Below are positions 16,716 through 26,024 of a DNA stretch of 32,005 bases, piece by piece; the stretch's first letter is position 1, and each line of letters opens with the position of its first letter. The notes under the pieces were generated by a model, which saw nothing but the letters and a program-made list of their open reading frames with translations, had not been told where the DNA came from and did no database searches. The translations under genes and the position numbers were made by a program. Source of the DNA: Lachnospiraceae bacterium (GTDB lineage: Bacteria; Bacillota_A; Clostridia; Lachnospirales; Lachnospiraceae); NCBI GenBank assembly GCA_017621115.1, contig JAGATU010000043.1, forward strand, positions 1 through 32,005, written 5' to 3'.

Positions 16716-18629
16716 ATGACCAACTTAAACTTGTCATACGATTATGCGGCGGCATTCTTTTTATTTATGCTGATGGTTTGGTACATTACGGAAAAGAAGG
16801 TACCCCTGAAAAGCTACCGGTTCTTTTTCTATGTGATACTTTCTGCATTTTTGGCAACAATACTTGAGATTTCGACATTTGAATTGCTGTATCTGGGAGA
16901 GCGTATACCTTATAGAGTAACGTATACGGTTATGTCCTGGCATATGTTTTTCCTGCATGGATTTGTAACATTTCTGGCTTATTGTATGCTCAGCATGGCA
17001 CATGTAGATGTAAAAAAGAATAAAAAGATACTATACTTTTTTGTGGTTACCTGGGTAATGCTGGTTGTAATCTGTCTGTTTAATCCCCAGATGCATTGGG
17101 CTGCCGTATTGGGCGAAAGAGGATACTCAGAAGTGGGTTTGGGATATCTGCTGTACGTAATTGATGTCGGAATGATTTCCATGATTGCATGGTTACTTAT
17201 CCGTAGGAAGAATGATTTCAAATTCCTGACCACCCCATTGATTGTTTTTCTGGTAATCAGTGCAATGATTGCAGCGATTGTGCAGGCATTTAATATTGCA
17301 TTGATGTTAGACCTTGCTATTACGGTTTTCCTTTTGGTAATGTATCTGTTCCAACAGAGTCCTGATGCGGTTACCGACAAGTTAACAGGGCAGTTCAGCC
17401 GTTTGTTTTTAGGAGAATATCTGAAGGACTGTTTTATTGAAGAGAAGATTTTTTCGATTATTGTCGTGGACATGGATGATTTCAAATTCATCAACCAGAA
17501 CTATGGTGTTAATGTCGGTGATGAACTTTTACGGCATGTCGGTAAATATCTGGGAGGAATGAAGCCGTCCGGTCTGGTATTCCATTTTGAAGCAGACCAG
17601 TTCTGTGTGATTGTTGACAGAAGAAAAATTATGCCTAATGTCATTGCAGAGGAAATCAGGGAGAGATTCATGTCTCCGTGGAAACTTGAGAAACAGGAAG
17701 TAATGATGTCAGCTACCATTTGTATTGTCGATTGTCCGGAAGATGCAAACAGCGCAGAAGGCGTGGTCGAAGTAATTAATTATGCGATGGAAGCGGCTAA
17801 GAAGAACAATAAAGGTAAAATCATCCACGCGCATGAGATTGAACTGGAAAAAATCCAGACGGCGAAGAGTATTGAAAAGATTGTAAAGGATGCTATTGCC
17901 GCAGATACAATTATGGTGTACTATCAGCCGATTTATTCGGTTAAAAAGAAATGCTATAACTCTGCAGAGGCACTTGCGAGACTGTATGATGAGAAATTGG
18001 GTTGGATTCCGCCGGATGTATTTGTTACAACTGCGGAAAAATGCGGTCTGATTATTGAACTTGGAGAATTGATTTTACATAAAGTTTGCCGTTTTATCAA
18101 AGACAATGAATTGTCTAAATCAACCGTTGAGTATATTGAGGTCAATGTCAGTCCTCTGCAGTTGATGCAGAAGGGATTTGCCGATAAGATGCTTGGCATC
18201 ATGAAGCAGTATGATGTTGCACCAAGTCAGATTAATGTAGAGATTACAGAGACGGCCATGATGGCTTCCTTTGCGATTGTGGATGAGAATCTGACCAAGT
18301 TGATTGATAATAAGATTGCTATTTCGCTGGATGATTACGGTTCCGGTTATGCGACAATTAATTATATTAATAAGATACCGTTTGAACTAATCAAAATTGA
18401 CAGAATGATTATTCAGGACGCATTTAAGGAACGTAAGGCAGGAATTACACTTGCGCATACGGTTTCCATGCTGAATGCATTGGAGCTAAGTATCGTAGCG
18501 GAAGGCGTGGAAACAGAAGATATGCGGGATATACTGATTGAATTCGGTTGCCAGTATTTACAGGGCTGGTATTATTCAAAAGCAGTATCGGAAACGGAAT
18601 TTATGCAGTTGATTAATAAGGGAGCGTAG
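16716..18629 (+). CDS. Membrane GGDEF-EAL protein, probable c-di-GMP phosphodiesterase
   Basis: A 637-residue protein. Seven predicted membrane helices occupy about 1-215, a degenerate GGDEF domain about 220-375, and an EAL domain about 385-635. The GGDEF signature is replaced by EADQF (292-296), so cyclase activity is unlikely. The EAL domain keeps the catalytic set: E418 in SAEALARL, Asn in VNVSPLQL, Glu in [14 protein letters not shown], the Lys of IKID, AEGVET and QGWYYSKA. It should therefore hydrolyse c-di-GMP, with the dead GGDEF possibly acting as a GTP sensor. The start is ATG 16716 with AAGGAG at 16703-16708, directly after the histidine kinase, which suggests functional coupling. 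Confidence 0.88.
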   Translation: MTNLNLSYDYAAAFFLFMLMVWYITEKKVPLKSYRFFFYVILSAFLATILEISTFELLYLGERIPYRVTYTVMSWHMFFLHGFVTFLAYCMLSMAHVDVKKNKKILYFFVVTWVMLVVICLFNPQMHWAAVLGERGYSEVGLGYLLYVIDVGMISMIAWLLIRRKNDFKFLTTPLIVFLVISAMIAAIVQAFNIALMLDLAITVFLLVMYLFQQSPDAVTDKLTGQFSRLFLGEYLKDCFIEEKIFSIIVVDMDDFKFINQNYGVNVGDELLRHVGKYLGGMKPSGLVFHFEADQFCVIVDRRKIMPNVIAEEIRERFMSPWKLEKQEVMMSATICIVDCPEDANSAEGVVEVINYAMEAAKKNNKGKIIHAHEIELEKIQTAKSIEKIVKDAIAADTIMVYYQPIYSVKKKCYNSAEALARLYDEKLGWIPPDVFVTTAEKCGLIIELGELILHKVCRFIKDNELSKSTVEYIEVNVSPLQLMQKGFADKMLGIMKQYDVAPSQINVEITETAMMASFAIVDENLTKLIDNKIAISLDDYGSGYATINYINKIPFELIKIDRMIIQDAFKERKAGITLAHTVSMLNALELSIVAEGVETEDMRDILIEFGCQYLQGWYYSKAVSETEFMQLINKGA

Positions 18630-18643
18630 AGAGGATAAATAAA

Positions 18644-20242
18644 ATGCCGATGATGGAAAGACCGGATGTTACAACACTTTCAGACGGTGCAAAGTATTGG
18701 GAACATGAATATGAGAGTTTTTATTTAAAGGCTTACGTGCCGGTAAGCGGAATTGACGGACAGGTAAATAACTATACATTCCGCGCACCGTTACTACTGG
18801 TATTTGAAGAAAAGAAACAGAGCATGGAAGAGGCGGTTGCTTTTGCAAAAGAAAGCGGACTGGCTGAAATCGCGGCAAGAGTGGATGCAAGTGTACTTTT
18901 TGTGTATCCGACCTGCGATGGCGGATGGAAGAATGCAACAGAGCAGCTGTATGCGGACGTGATTGCGGAAGTGAAGATGGATCCGCGCTTTGAGGACGGA
19001 ATTGTCAAACTGGACGATTTCTTTACACGTGAATTTAAGGGCTATTTTATCAGAGGAGCCAAGTTCCGTGCGGACATATACAGCTATGGGGAGTCTGCGG
19101 ATTATGTAGCGACACACCTTCTTACGACCTTGCAGGGAGACTATCTCTGGGGACCGGGTGAGATTACACCGGCTATGTGTTCCATGGAGAATTTAAGCGT
19201 AATGCCGAAGGTGGAGCGCAAGGATATTGCGGTGCTCAGTGTTGGTAATACGGATGAAATCAATGCTGCGTTTGCAAACTGTGAGAACCTGCTTGTTAAG
19301 GAAAGTGCAGATTATAAGGCTGATTTTGACGCATTTGTGTGGAAGTTTATAATGTGGTGCGGGCAGATGCAATTTGAGCCTGATTTTAAGGAACTGAACA
19401 TGACCGAAGAGGCCGGTGAAGTAATGGTAAAGACATCGCCGGATCATTGGAGCATTTTCAAGGATGAAAAAGAGCATAAGGTAGGTTATTTTGCATATTA
19501 CAACAATGGTCTGTTTGATAACGGACCGGTGCCGCTTTTGCTCGGATTCCATGGTGGCGGCGATTCTACAATGTACCTGACCTTTGTGGCAGAATGGTAT
19601 AAAGTGGCGCACAAATACGGCTTTTTATATGTGGCAATTGAAAACCATCAGCATGTGACGGCAACGGAAGCGGTAGAAGTGCTTGAAGAACTTAAGAGAA
19701 GGTATCCGATTGATGAGAAGCGTATCTATGCGACCGGATTTTCCATGGGAAGCGGTAAAACATGGGATTTGTTCCAGGAGTACCCGGAGATTTTCGCGGG
19801 AATGGCACCTGCGAGCGCATTGTTCCCTGTAAAAAATAATCCGTTCAGCCCGCCACTCGGTGACAGACTGAATATGACGGTTCCTGTTCCGATGTTCTAT
19901 TCGGGCGGCGAAGATTCCCCGTTACCGGAACTTCCCAACCAGGCACCAACGGCACTGGAACGCGTGCAGTATGCGGCAGAAGTTAACAAATTGAAAGCAA
20001 AATTTGATTTGGACTATGATAAAAAAGACACCTGGGCGGACCCTGTTTGGGGAGAATCGGCGGACCGTGTCGAGAAATTATACGATGAGACACGCGACAG
20101 CTATCTGACCATCCGCTATTACGACAGCGTGGATGGTGTGTGCCGTACTGCTTTTGCGAGTGTGAGCGGACAGGGACACGAATGCCGGTATCATACGAAC
20201 GAAAACGCATGGAAGTTTATTTCACAGTTTGAAAAAGAGTGA
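18644..20242 (+). CDS. Large alpha/beta-hydrolase with tandem hydrolase-like halves (esterase)
   Basis: A 532-residue protein. The C-terminal half is an esterase of the PHB-depolymerase/feruloyl-esterase-like type: oxyanion GFHGGGD (about 301-307), nucleophile elbow GFSMGSG (Ser 367), probable acid Asp 424 in SGGEDSP, and His 512 in GQGHECR. The N-terminal half looks like a second, decayed copy: a strand APLLLVFEE at the oxyanion position, [11 protein letters not shown], and [15 protein letters not shown] where the nucleophile elbow would be. There is no signal peptide. Located with GH43 enzymes and a carboxylesterase, it may remove feruloyl or acetyl groups, but the substrate is unknown. The start is ATG 18644, 14 nt after the GGDEF-EAL gene; ATG 18653 is an alternative. 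Confidence 0.75.
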   Translation: MPMMERPDVTTLSDGAKYWEHEYESFYLKAYVPVSGIDGQVNNYTFRAPLLLVFEEKKQSMEEAVAFAKESGLAEIAARVDASVLFVYPTCDGGWKNATEQLYADVIAEVKMDPRFEDGIVKLDDFFTREFKGYFIRGAKFRADIYSYGESADYVATHLLTTLQGDYLWGPGEITPAMCSMENLSVMPKVERKDIAVLSVGNTDEINAAFANCENLLVKESADYKADFDAFVWKFIMWCGQMQFEPDFKELNMTEEAGEVMVKTSPDHWSIFKDEKEHKVGYFAYYNNGLFDNGPVPLLLGFHGGGDSTMYLTFVAEWYKVAHKYGFLYVAIENHQHVTATEAVEVLEELKRRYPIDEKRIYATGFSMGSGKTWDLFQEYPEIFAGMAPASALFPVKNNPFSPPLGDRLNMTVPVPMFYSGGEDSPLPELPNQAPTALERVQYAAEVNKLKAKFDLDYDKKDTWADPVWGESADRVEKLYDETRDSYLTIRYYDSVDGVCRTAFASVSGQGHECRYHTNENAWKFISQFEKE

Positions 20243-20290
20243 AAAAACATATGATAGAGCGGAAAAAACAGACAATTTAACCTACTTTCC

Positions 20291-20319
20291 TTGTTTTTGT
20301 TGATTATTTAAGCTATAAT
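20291..20319 (+). promoter_or_regulatory. Sigma-A promoter of the chemotaxis receptor gene
   Basis: TTGTTT (20291-20296) and a perfect TATAAT (20314-20319) are 17 nt apart, 35 nt upstream of the MCP start. It is a sigma-A rather than a motility-sigma (FliA) type promoter. Confidence 0.75.
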
Positions 20320-20353
20320 ATATGCATTACAAACCGAGATTGGGGGCACGGGG

Positions 20354-22195
20354 ATGTTTAAGAAGAAAACAAAAGTAAAAGGGACCAAACAGACCAAAGA
20401 GAAGAAAATAAAAAACAATTCCAAGACTGTTCAAAATGCAGTATTACCAATCAGACAGCATATACAGAACAGTAATGCCATCATGATTAAGATTATGGTA
20501 TTCTTAATTATTTTTTCTGTATTGAATTTGGGATTGTCAGCGTATTTTGCTAAAAATATGAGAGATTTGTCAGAGCGTTCATCCAGTGTTGAAACCGCAA
20601 GAAATTATGTGAATACCTGGGTAACCGATTTGATTATTTCCATTACGGAAGGTTCGAAATTTGATAATGTAACCAGTTTGGATAACTGTGATTATGCAAA
20701 GTGGAGAATGGCATTTGATATTACGGATGTTAAGAAGGACAAGGAAGCCAAGGCAGCTTTTGACAAGGCATTGGAACTCCATGACGAGATTCATTTGATT
20801 TATAAGAACAATTTAAAGGTTACTCTTCAGGATGATCCGGAGCAGGGACTTGCGCTTGTTAATTCCATTACAGCCAAGTACGAAGAATTTTCTAAAAATA
20901 TTGATATTGTAACTGCTTTCTATGCAAAACAGGCAGACAGAAGTTATCTGATAACCGTTATACAGGTAATTATTTCTATTGTTCTGAGTTTGATGTTAAT
21001 CGGGGTTACATCCCGCATTATTAAATCACATGCCAACAAACTTGGCAATAAGCTTGCAGAGTCGGTTAATAAAGCGGCAGAGTGGGCAGGTGAACTGGCG
21101 CTTGGTTCCGATGAGATTGATTTTGGTGAGGCAACAACTAACATTCAGGAGATTAATGTCATGATCGATGCATTCAAGACCATGACCTCCGGCGTCCAGG
21201 AAAATGTACATGTTATGGAACGTGTTGCACAGGGCGATATGACGGCATTTGTTAATATCCGTTCTGAACAGGACAAACTGTCACAGAATCTTTATAAGAT
21301 GGTTCAGAATAACGATATTATGTTCAATGAGATTACGCAGATTGCCGGCGAAGTAGCAGGCGGTGCAGATGATATTGCCAATGCGAGCAGTCTTCTCGCA
21401 ACCAATTGTACTCAGCAGATTCAGAGTATTTCGGACTTTAAAGAGACTATATTTGCAACCGTTGATTTGATTAATAAGAACGTTGAAAAGATTGAGAGAT
21501 CCAAAGAACTTACCGGCGACATCAAGAATGAAGTTGCACTGAATAACGAAAAGATTGAACAGTTAATCAAAGCGATGGAAGATATTACCGATTCTTCCCA
21601 GAAGATTAATGCAGTTATTGCAACAATCGAACAGATTGCATCCCAGACCAACCTCCTTGCCCTGAATGCTTCCATTGAAGCAGCAAGAGCCGGAGAAGCA
21701 GGAAGAGGTTTTGCGGTAGTAGCAAGCGAAGTGGGAAGCCTTGCGGCACAGAGTGCTACTGCAGTTGTAGAGAGCCGTAAGTTAATCGAAGATACGATTT
21801 CCAAGGCTAATATCGGTAATGCCATTACCAATGAGACATCCGAGACCTTTAACAAGATTGTTGAGAGCGTAGATGCCATCTATCAGTTTAATGATGAGAT
21901 GAGTATGGCCGGACAGGAACAGAAAGATAAGATGAGTATTATTGAGAGCGGTATTGAAGGAATAGCGGAAGCAGTTGATACCAATGCTGCTATCAGCCAG
22001 GAAACATCCGCTTCCTGTGACTTACTGAATGAAAATGCTTACAGATTACGTTCAGCGATGGAACGTTTCAACTTAAGAAAGAGAGTGCCGGGCAAAGCTT
22101 ATATTCCGCCGGAAAAAGAAGGCGATGAAGAGTTTATCAGACAGGCACAGGCCAACTACGACAGAGCAGTTGAAGAAGGCAGAGTGAAAATTTAG
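20354..22195 (+). CDS. Methyl-accepting chemotaxis protein
   Basis: A 613-residue receptor. A basic cytoplasmic N-terminal tail of about 45 residues, rich in Lys/Thr, precedes TM1 (about 46-66). A four-helix-bundle-type extracellular domain follows (about 68-195, containing NCDYAKW, loosely like the Cys-x-x-Gly-Lys-Trp motif of clostridial receptors). Then come TM2 (about 198-218), a HAMP-like region, and the signalling hairpin with the invariant tip sequence [18 protein letters not shown]. It should control CheA through CheW. No CheR-tethering pentapeptide is seen at the C-terminus. The RBS upstream of ATG 20354 is G-rich (TGGGGG) rather than canonical. It has its own promoter and terminator, so it is monocistronic. 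The ligand is unknown. Confidence 0.92.
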   Translation: MFKKKTKVKGTKQTKEKKIKNNSKTVQNAVLPIRQHIQNSNAIMIKIMVFLIIFSVLNLGLSAYFAKNMRDLSERSSSVETARNYVNTWVTDLIISITEGSKFDNVTSLDNCDYAKWRMAFDITDVKKDKEAKAAFDKALELHDEIHLIYKNNLKVTLQDDPEQGLALVNSITAKYEEFSKNIDIVTAFYAKQADRSYLITVIQVIISIVLSLMLIGVTSRIIKSHANKLGNKLAESVNKAAEWAGELALGSDEIDFGEATTNIQEINVMIDAFKTMTSGVQENVHVMERVAQGDMTAFVNIRSEQDKLSQNLYKMVQNNDIMFNEITQIAGEVAGGADDIANASSLLATNCTQQIQSISDFKETIFATVDLINKNVEKIERSKELTGDIKNEVALNNEKIEQLIKAMEDITDSSQKINAVIATIEQIASQTNLLALNASIEAARAGEAGRGFAVVASEVGSLAAQSATAVVESRKLIEDTISKANIGNAITNETSETFNKIVESVDAIYQFNDEMSMAGQEQKDKMSIIESGIEGIAEAVDTNAAISQETSASCDLLNENAYRLRSAMERFNLRKRVPGKAYIPPEKEGDEEFIRQAQANYDRAVEEGRVKI

Positions 22196-22196
22196 A

Positions 22197-22234
22197 AAAA
22201 CAGGGCTGATGCAGTGATGCATTGGCCCTGTTTT
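22197..22234 (+). terminator. Rho-independent terminator after the MCP gene
   Basis: A 13-bp stem pairs CAGGGCTGATGCA (22201-22213) with TGCATTGGCCCTG (22218-22230), with two G-U pairs and a GTGA loop. It is flanked by AAAA and TTTT. Confidence 0.88.
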
Positions 22235-22236
22235 AA

Positions 22237-22280
22237 TTGACAAGATGTAAAAAATAGATTATACTAGGAGTGTTCCTAGT
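22237..22280 (+). promoter_or_regulatory. Promoter of the TetR-family gene with overlapping palindromic operator
   Basis: A consensus TTGACA (22237-22242) and TATACT (22260-22265) are spaced by 17 nt. Overlapping the -10 is a perfect inverted repeat, ACTAGGA (22263-22269) and TCCTAGT (22274-22280), around GTGT. This 18-bp palindrome has the size and position of a TetR-family operator and would block RNA polymerase binding, so negative autoregulation is the natural reading. Confidence 0.8.
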
Positions 22281-22313
22281 GATGGCAATATAGAGAGGCA
22301 AGAGAGAAAAATA

Positions 22314-22970
22314 GTGAACACAAGATATAAGATTCTGCTTTGTGCGACAAGGCTTTTTTTAGAAAAAGGTTATACGGATACCTATGTTACCACGATTACC
22401 AATATGCTTAAGATAAGCACGGGTAATCTTACTTTTCACTTTCCGACCAAGGAGCATATTCTTGCGGAACTGGTAAAAGAATTGAATATGTTTCAGCAGC
22501 ATATAGAAGAGGAGGCTGAACCTGCAGAATATTCCCTGCCCATTGCCTATCTTCTTGAACTTGTAGTATTTGCTTCGTTTTGCGATGAGAATCCCAACGT
22601 AAGGAATTTGATTGAGGCAGCATATACGCATCCGTTGTCACTTGAGGTGATCCGTTCAAATGATTCCCAAAGGGTAAAGAGAGTATTTGGTGAGTTTTGT
22701 CCGGAATGGACAGAGGCAGAATTTGCTCAGGCGGAGAATGTTGTGTCCGGTATTGAATATGCCATGTACAGGATGGAGAATACGCAGACCCTGTCTTTTG
22801 AGCAGAGAGTAACGAGCAGTATTGACGCAATTATGAAGGTATTTGATGTGCCTAAGAGTGTTCGCCATACGATTATTTCCGAGGTGATGTCAGCGGACTA
22901 TAAGGACCAGGGAAGTCGTATATTTGAAGAATTCAGTAATCATATAGAGAATATATTTAAAGAGAACTAG
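22314..22970 (+). CDS. TetR/AcrR-family transcriptional regulator
   Basis: A 218-residue protein. An N-terminal HTH (about residues 4-50) has the TetR pattern ILLCATRLFLEKGYTDT, then TTITNMLKISTGNLTFHFPTKE with the typical Gly-Asn-Leu-x-x-His-Phe recognition helix. The remainder is an alpha-helical ligand-binding domain with no recognisable effector signature. The start is GTG 22314; the HTH begins at once, which leaves little room for a later start, and GAGAGGCAAGAGAG provides a weak RBS. It is probably self-repressed through the palindrome at 22263-22280. No second copy of that palindrome was found by eye near codB, so control of codBA is not supported by the sequence. Confidence 0.88.
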   Translation: MNTRYKILLCATRLFLEKGYTDTYVTTITNMLKISTGNLTFHFPTKEHILAELVKELNMFQQHIEEEAEPAEYSLPIAYLLELVVFASFCDENPNVRNLIEAAYTHPLSLEVIRSNDSQRVKRVFGEFCPEWTEAEFAQAENVVSGIEYAMYRMENTQTLSFEQRVTSSIDAIMKVFDVPKSVRHTIISEVMSADYKDQGSRIFEEFSNHIENIFKEN

Positions 22971-23067
22971 GAAGTAATAAGTCAGATTATAAGAACCGAT
23001 CAAGGTAAGTGTAGAAGGGGTTTTTTATTTTACCATATACGATCGGAAGTAATAAGTAATAGGGGAA

Positions 23068-23106
23068 GAAATACCGGCCGGAGTAATCCGGTCGGTATTT
23101 CTTTTT
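23068..23106 (+). terminator. Rho-independent terminator between tetR-type gene and codB
   Basis: A 15-bp stem pairs 23068-23082 with 23087-23101 (one G-U) around a GTAA tetraloop. Five T follow (23102-23106). Confidence 0.88.
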
Positions 23107-23109
23107 ATG

Positions 23110-23138
23110 TTGAAAAAAACAGCCGAATGCGAGATAAT
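23110..23138 (+). promoter_or_regulatory. Sigma-A promoter of codBA
   Basis: TTGAAA (23110-23115) and GATAAT (23133-23138) are 17 nt apart, directly after the terminator and about 33 nt before the codB start. This makes codBA an independent unit with a short leader and no room for a purine riboswitch downstream of the start site. Confidence 0.65.
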
Positions 23139-23170
23139 AGAAAAAATACCCAAAAGAAAAGGAGAACAAA

Positions 23171-24430
23171 ATGTCTGTAGAAAACAAAAAAGTCGATGTC
23201 GACTACACAAATGAGGTAGTGCCGTTAAAAGCCCGTAAGGGATTTCTTCCCATGTTTGCTATTATGCTCGGCTTTACCTTTTTCTCTGCCAGCATGTGGA
23301 CTGGTGTAGACCTTGCTAATGGTCTTGATTTTAAAGGATTTATGCTCGCTGTTTTAATCGGTGGTATAATTCTTGCTGCTTATACCGGGGCGCTCGGTTA
23401 TATCGGTTGTAAAACAGGTCTTTCCTATGACCTTCTTTCCCGCCGTGCATTTGGTAAAAACGGTTCTAAGCTTCCTTCCGCAATGATCGGTCTTACACAG
23501 ATTGGCTGGTTCGGTGTAGGTGCTGCCATGTTTGCAATTCCTGCAGCTGAAGTATTGGCACCGGAATCCAAGATTTTACCATATGTTCTGGTTCTTATCG
23601 TAGGTGTTTGTATGACTGCTTCCGCATATTTCGGAATCAAAGGTCTTGAAATTGTAAGTTATGTTTCCGTTCCGCTTATTGCAATCCTCGGAACTTATGC
23701 AATGGTAACTGCTACTGTTCAGGGCGGTGGTTTAAATGCAATCTTTAGTAAATCTACAGGCGGTCTTACTCTTTTTGCCGGTGTTGGTTTGGTAATCGGT
23801 TCTTTCGTGAGCGGCGGTACCGCAACTCCTAACTTTACCCGTTTTGCAAAGAGCAATAAGATTGCTGTTTGGACAACAGTAATCGCGTTCTTCCTTGGAA
23901 ATACATTAATGTTCTTCTTTGGTGGTGTGGCAGGTGCTTTTACCGGAAGCAACGATATTTTCTGGGTTATGATTGAGTTAAATCTTGGTATCTGGGCATT
24001 CCTTGTATTAGGTGCCAATATCTGGACAACCAACGATAACGCTCTTTACACAGGTGCACTCGGACTTTCCAATATTACAGGTAAGGCTAAGAAGCCGATG
24101 GTTATTTTGTCCGGTATTATCGGTACTGTAGCGGCTATGTGGTTATACTATAACTTCTGTAACTGGTTAACCATCCTTAATGCTACACTTCCTGCAGTAG
24201 GTGTTATCCTTATTGCAGATTACTTCTTAGACAAGAATAAATACGCAGAAGATGCAGAGGTGCCTGTAGGAACCAACTGGGCAGCTATTATCGGTGTTAT
24301 CGCAGGTGCGGTAGTCGGTAACTTGACTGGCGGTAACATCATTCCGGGATTCACATTCGGTATCGCAGCCATTAACAATGCAGTTGTTTCTTTGGCTTGC
24401 TACTTTGTAGGTAAAAAATTTGCAAAATAA
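23171..24430 (+). CDS. codB: Cytosine permease (NCS1 family)
   Basis: A 419-residue protein with 12 predicted membrane helices and the NCS1/CodB layout. N-terminal segments such as FFSASMWTGVDLANGLDF, a cytosine-permease-like GLSYDLLSRRAFGKNG loop and the mid-protein IWTTNDNALYTGALGLS segment match CodB-type transporters. It imports cytosine, probably with a cation. The assignment is strengthened by the adjacent cytosine deaminase, which starts 30 nt downstream. AAAAGGAGAAC precedes ATG 23171. The gene has its own promoter and follows a terminator. Confidence 0.92.
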   Translation: MSVENKKVDVDYTNEVVPLKARKGFLPMFAIMLGFTFFSASMWTGVDLANGLDFKGFMLAVLIGGIILAAYTGALGYIGCKTGLSYDLLSRRAFGKNGSKLPSAMIGLTQIGWFGVGAAMFAIPAAEVLAPESKILPYVLVLIVGVCMTASAYFGIKGLEIVSYVSVPLIAILGTYAMVTATVQGGGLNAIFSKSTGGLTLFAGVGLVIGSFVSGGTATPNFTRFAKSNKIAVWTTVIAFFLGNTLMFFFGGVAGAFTGSNDIFWVMIELNLGIWAFLVLGANIWTTNDNALYTGALGLSNITGKAKKPMVILSGIIGTVAAMWLYYNFCNWLTILNATLPAVGVILIADYFLDKNKYAEDAEVPVGTNWAAIIGVIAGAVVGNLTGGNIIPGFTFGIAAINNAVVSLACYFVGKKFAK

Positions 24431-24460
24431 TTAGTATCAATCAGATGGAGAGAAGAATCT

Positions 24461-25696
24461 ATGCTTTATCAGAATCTGTATATAGAAAATGCGGATACAA
24501 CCAGTGATATCCGCGTAACGGACGGTAAGTTTGAAGAAATTGCAGCGCATCTGGAACCCCGCGCAGGTGAAGAATGCGTGGATTTTGGCGGTAAGCTGGC
24601 GCTTCCTCCGTTTATTGAGTCCCATGTTCATCTGGACACCTGCCTGACAGCGGGCGACCCGGTATGGAATATGAGCGGAACTTTATTTGAAGGAATTGAA
24701 TGCTGGTCTTTACGTAAAGAGAAACTGACCAAAGAAGACGTAAAAGAACGTGTCAACCGTGTAGTCCGCAAATATGCGGTAAACGGTATCCAGCACATCC
24801 GTACCCATGTCGATGTGACAGACCCTAAGCTGACAGCGATGGAAGCGTTAATCGAACTGAGAGAAGAGTTAAAAGATGTAATGAACATCCAGATTGTAGC
24901 ATTCCCTCAGGAAGGTATTGAGAGCTATCCGAACGGAAGACAGCTTATGGAAGATGCTGTCCGCATGGGAGCAGACTGCGTAGGTGCGATTCCTCATTTT
25001 GAATTTACCAGGGAGTACAGCGTATCTTCCCTGAATTATGCCATGGAGCTTGCTGAGAAATACGACAAACTCGTAGACGTTCACTGTGACGAAATCGATG
25101 ACGAGGCTTCCAGAGGTCTGGAGACCCTCGCAGCACGTGCACTCGAAAGCGGACTTAGAGACCGTGTAACAGCAAGCCATACGACTGCCATGCATTCCTA
25201 CAACAATGCATATGTGCAGAGACTCATGCGTCTGTTAAAGATGAGCGGTATTAACTTTGTTGCCAATCCGCTTGTTAATACCCATTTACAGGGCCGTATC
25301 GATACGTATCCGAAGCGCCGCGGTATTACCCGTGTAAAGGAACTGAGAGAAAACGGAATCAATGTTTCTTTCGGACATGATGACATCTTTGACCCATGGT
25401 ATCCGATGGGAACCGGTTCTATGCGTGACGTAGTATTTATGGGACTTCATGTATGCCAGATGATGGGATATGATGATATCCGTTCTTCTTATAACTTTAT
25501 TTCCAACAATGCTGCACGTACCCTTCATCTTGGTGAAAAATACGGTATCGCGGCAGGACGTCCTGCAGACTTTATTGTCCTGGATGCAAAGGACTATTAT
25601 GAAGCACTCAACACCAATGCCCCTGTACTGGCATCCGTAAAAGGCGGTGTAAAGATTGCCGAGTCCGTACCAGGAACCAAGAACGCGCTGTTTTAG
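24461..25696 (+). CDS. codA: Cytosine deaminase
   Basis: A 411-residue amidohydrolase matching E. coli CodA in length and active-site order. Metal ligands are H55 and H57 (SHVHLDT), H208 in DVHCDEIDD and D307 in FGHDD. The catalytic Glu is E211, and H240 lies in ASHTTAM. Gln 150 in AFPQEG corresponds to the cytosine-contacting Gln of CodA. It converts cytosine to uracil and ammonia in the cytoplasm, using cytosine brought in by the permease encoded just upstream. GGAGAG at about 24446-24451 is the RBS, 30 nt after codB ends. A terminator follows about 40 nt after the stop. Confidence 0.93.
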   Translation: MLYQNLYIENADTTSDIRVTDGKFEEIAAHLEPRAGEECVDFGGKLALPPFIESHVHLDTCLTAGDPVWNMSGTLFEGIECWSLRKEKLTKEDVKERVNRVVRKYAVNGIQHIRTHVDVTDPKLTAMEALIELREELKDVMNIQIVAFPQEGIESYPNGRQLMEDAVRMGADCVGAIPHFEFTREYSVSSLNYAMELAEKYDKLVDVHCDEIDDEASRGLETLAARALESGLRDRVTASHTTAMHSYNNAYVQRLMRLLKMSGINFVANPLVNTHLQGRIDTYPKRRGITRVKELRENGINVSFGHDDIFDPWYPMGTGSMRDVVFMGLHVCQMMGYDDIRSSYNFISNNAARTLHLGEKYGIAAGRPADFIVLDAKDYYEALNTNAPVLASVKGGVKIAESVPGTKNALF

Positions 25697-25734
25697 GGTG
25701 TGGTTGGAAGTGTCAAATATAGTGAAATTATTAA

Positions 25735-25766
25735 GGCGATGTCCTAGTTGTGGGACATCGCTTTTT
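25735..25766 (+). terminator. Rho-independent terminator after codA
   Basis: A 9-bp perfect stem pairs GCGATGTCC (25735-25743) with GGACATCGC (25753-25761), followed by TTTTT (25762-25766). It separates the core codBA unit from the accessory region. Confidence 0.9.
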
Positions 25767-25897
25767 GTATGCTTGGATTAGGATGCATCGGAGAAGATTG
25801 TGGAGAGTTTGTTGGGGGAGAGGGGCAAGTTTAGACTAAAATTGACATGGTGGAAAAGAATATGAATATAAAGAGACATTTTTAAAAATAATAAATT

Positions 25898-26013
25898 TAT
25901 CATATTGGCAACAAGACGTATATACTGCCGAAAGGATATTGATTTTTTAGAAATTCTGTAATATCATAAAATTAGCAAAACGGCATTAAAATGAATTTAC
26001 TGCCGAAATGATA
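25898..26013 (+). promoter_or_regulatory. AbiE operon promoter framed by two matching inverted repeats
   Basis: IR1 has arms 25898-25910 (TATCATATTGGCA) and 25926-25938 (TGCCGAAAGGATA). IR2 has arms 25973-25985 (TAGCAAAACGGCA) and 26001-26013 (TGCCGAAATGATA). Both are 13-nt arms around exactly 15 nt, with centres 75 bp apart. The best promoter, TTGATT (25939-25944) plus 17 nt plus TATCAT (25962-25967), sits exactly between them. AbiEi antitoxins are known to repress their own operon by binding paired inverted repeats, so these are the likely operators. The rest of the 328-nt gap (25767-25897) shows no gene; a TTGACA at 25842 has no good -10. Confidence 0.75.
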
Positions 26014-26024
26014 AGGGGTAAATT

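Noticed and set aside
22971..23170. A purine or pyrimidine riboswitch controlling codBA
   Set aside because: None of the conserved purine-riboswitch core is visible. The codB promoter lies downstream of the structured sequence, leaving a leader of only about 25 nt.
25842..25872. An additional promoter starting at TTGACA 25842
   Set aside because: The hexamer is perfect, but no good -10 lies at 16-18 nt (only AATATA or TATAAA at poor spacing). The promoter between the inverted repeats fits better.
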